Source of the DNA: Onchocerca volvulus
Taxonomy: Eukaryota > Nematoda > Chromadorea > Rhabditida > Onchocercidae
NCBI GenBank assembly: GCA_000499405.2
Contig: HG738140.1
Span: 310,001 to 374,000 of the forward strand
Reading direction: 5' to 3'
DNA length: 64,000 nucleotides
Shown here: positions 63,615 to 64,000 of the stretch, one piece after another
Numbering within the stretch: position 1 is the first letter of the stretch
Layout: the number at the start of each line of letters is the position of its first letter
Position numbers and translations under genes: made by a program
Notes under the pieces: model-generated
Told to the model about the DNA's origin: nothing
The model's database searches: none
The model's input: only the letters and a program-made list of their open reading frames with translations

Positions 63615-64000
63615 GTTGTAATATATTACTGCGTTTTTATATCAATTTTGAAAATATATTGGAATGATAATAAAATGATCGATGACCAATCGATTGTTGG
63701 TGATCAAAAAATGTCATCAAAACATGGAATGTAAATTCATCATTACCTAGTTTCAAACTAATTTTTAACCTCATATGGCCAACAAATGAAGGTCCCCGGC
63801 TTTTCGCATTCTATTCCATATTCTCTTATTGTTTTTACAGCAAAATGAACTCATCATAACCAAAAATGATGGCAGTTCAGATGAAACTGATTTTTGAAAT
63901 TGTGAGAATTTTGAATTTAGATTTAATTATGTCCATCTTTTTGTTTCAAAGAATTAAAATTAATATCCAACTGCAGAGCAGTAGCTATTTATTTTGCACC
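63615..64000. other. Window end, no supported feature
   Basis: A+T-rich sequence following the putative exon; presumably intron of the gene that continues beyond the window. Confidence 0.4.

Overview
The window is nuclear DNA of a nematode, most likely a filarial or other spirurid worm. The evidence is strong A+T bias, genes split into many short exons by introns of roughly 70 bp to several kb, pyrimidine-rich acceptors directly before several start codons (as for spliced-leader trans-splicing), and gene families typical of nematodes (class-2 'lips' lipase, a MUA-3/MUP-4-like receptor). The filarial placement is inference. No bacterial, viral, tRNA, rRNA or CRISPR signal was recognised.

Six protein genes were reconstructed exon by exon, with reading phase checked at every junction. 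On the + strand: (1) aminoacylase-1, 35-4398, 13 exons, 407 aa. (2) A large type I membrane receptor with LDL-receptor class A and EGF-like modules, 9703-19168, about 20 exons, about 1,540 aa, with an unusually long cytoplasmic tail. (3) An L-type lectin of the VIP36/LMAN2 cargo-receptor type, 20982-23564, 6 exons, 353 aa. (4) A secreted protein of five fibronectin type III domains plus a small Cys-rich tail, 25211-32275, 15 exons, about 654 aa. (5) A class-2 lipase-family protein, 35106-36876, 5 exons, 279 aa, in which the expected nucleophile serine is alanine. On the - strand: (6) eIF4G, 57851 down to 43322, 25 exons, 1,423 aa, with a canonical eIF4E-binding motif, MIF4G and MA3 regions. 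A probable exon of a seventh gene (+) begins at 63467.

The spaces between genes are wide (1.6-6.4 kb) and no operon is evident; the lipase and eIF4G genes converge on a repeat-rich interval. That interval holds decayed copies of the lipase gene and a 1.6 kb Helitron-like repeat. Other intergenic and intronic DNA holds long inverted repeats, a perfect 38-bp palindrome, simple repeats and several decayed coding stretches.

The genes do not form one pathway. Three of the products (receptor, lectin, FN3 protein) belong to the secretory or cell-surface system, the lipase-like protein is probably secreted, and aminoacylase and eIF4G are cytosolic housekeeping proteins. The observations most worth a second look are the pseudo-lipase with its pseudogene relics, two GC-AG introns, the hairpin-forming inverted repeats, the ATG-less open frame at 58919-59218, and a possible alternative C-terminus of the receptor.
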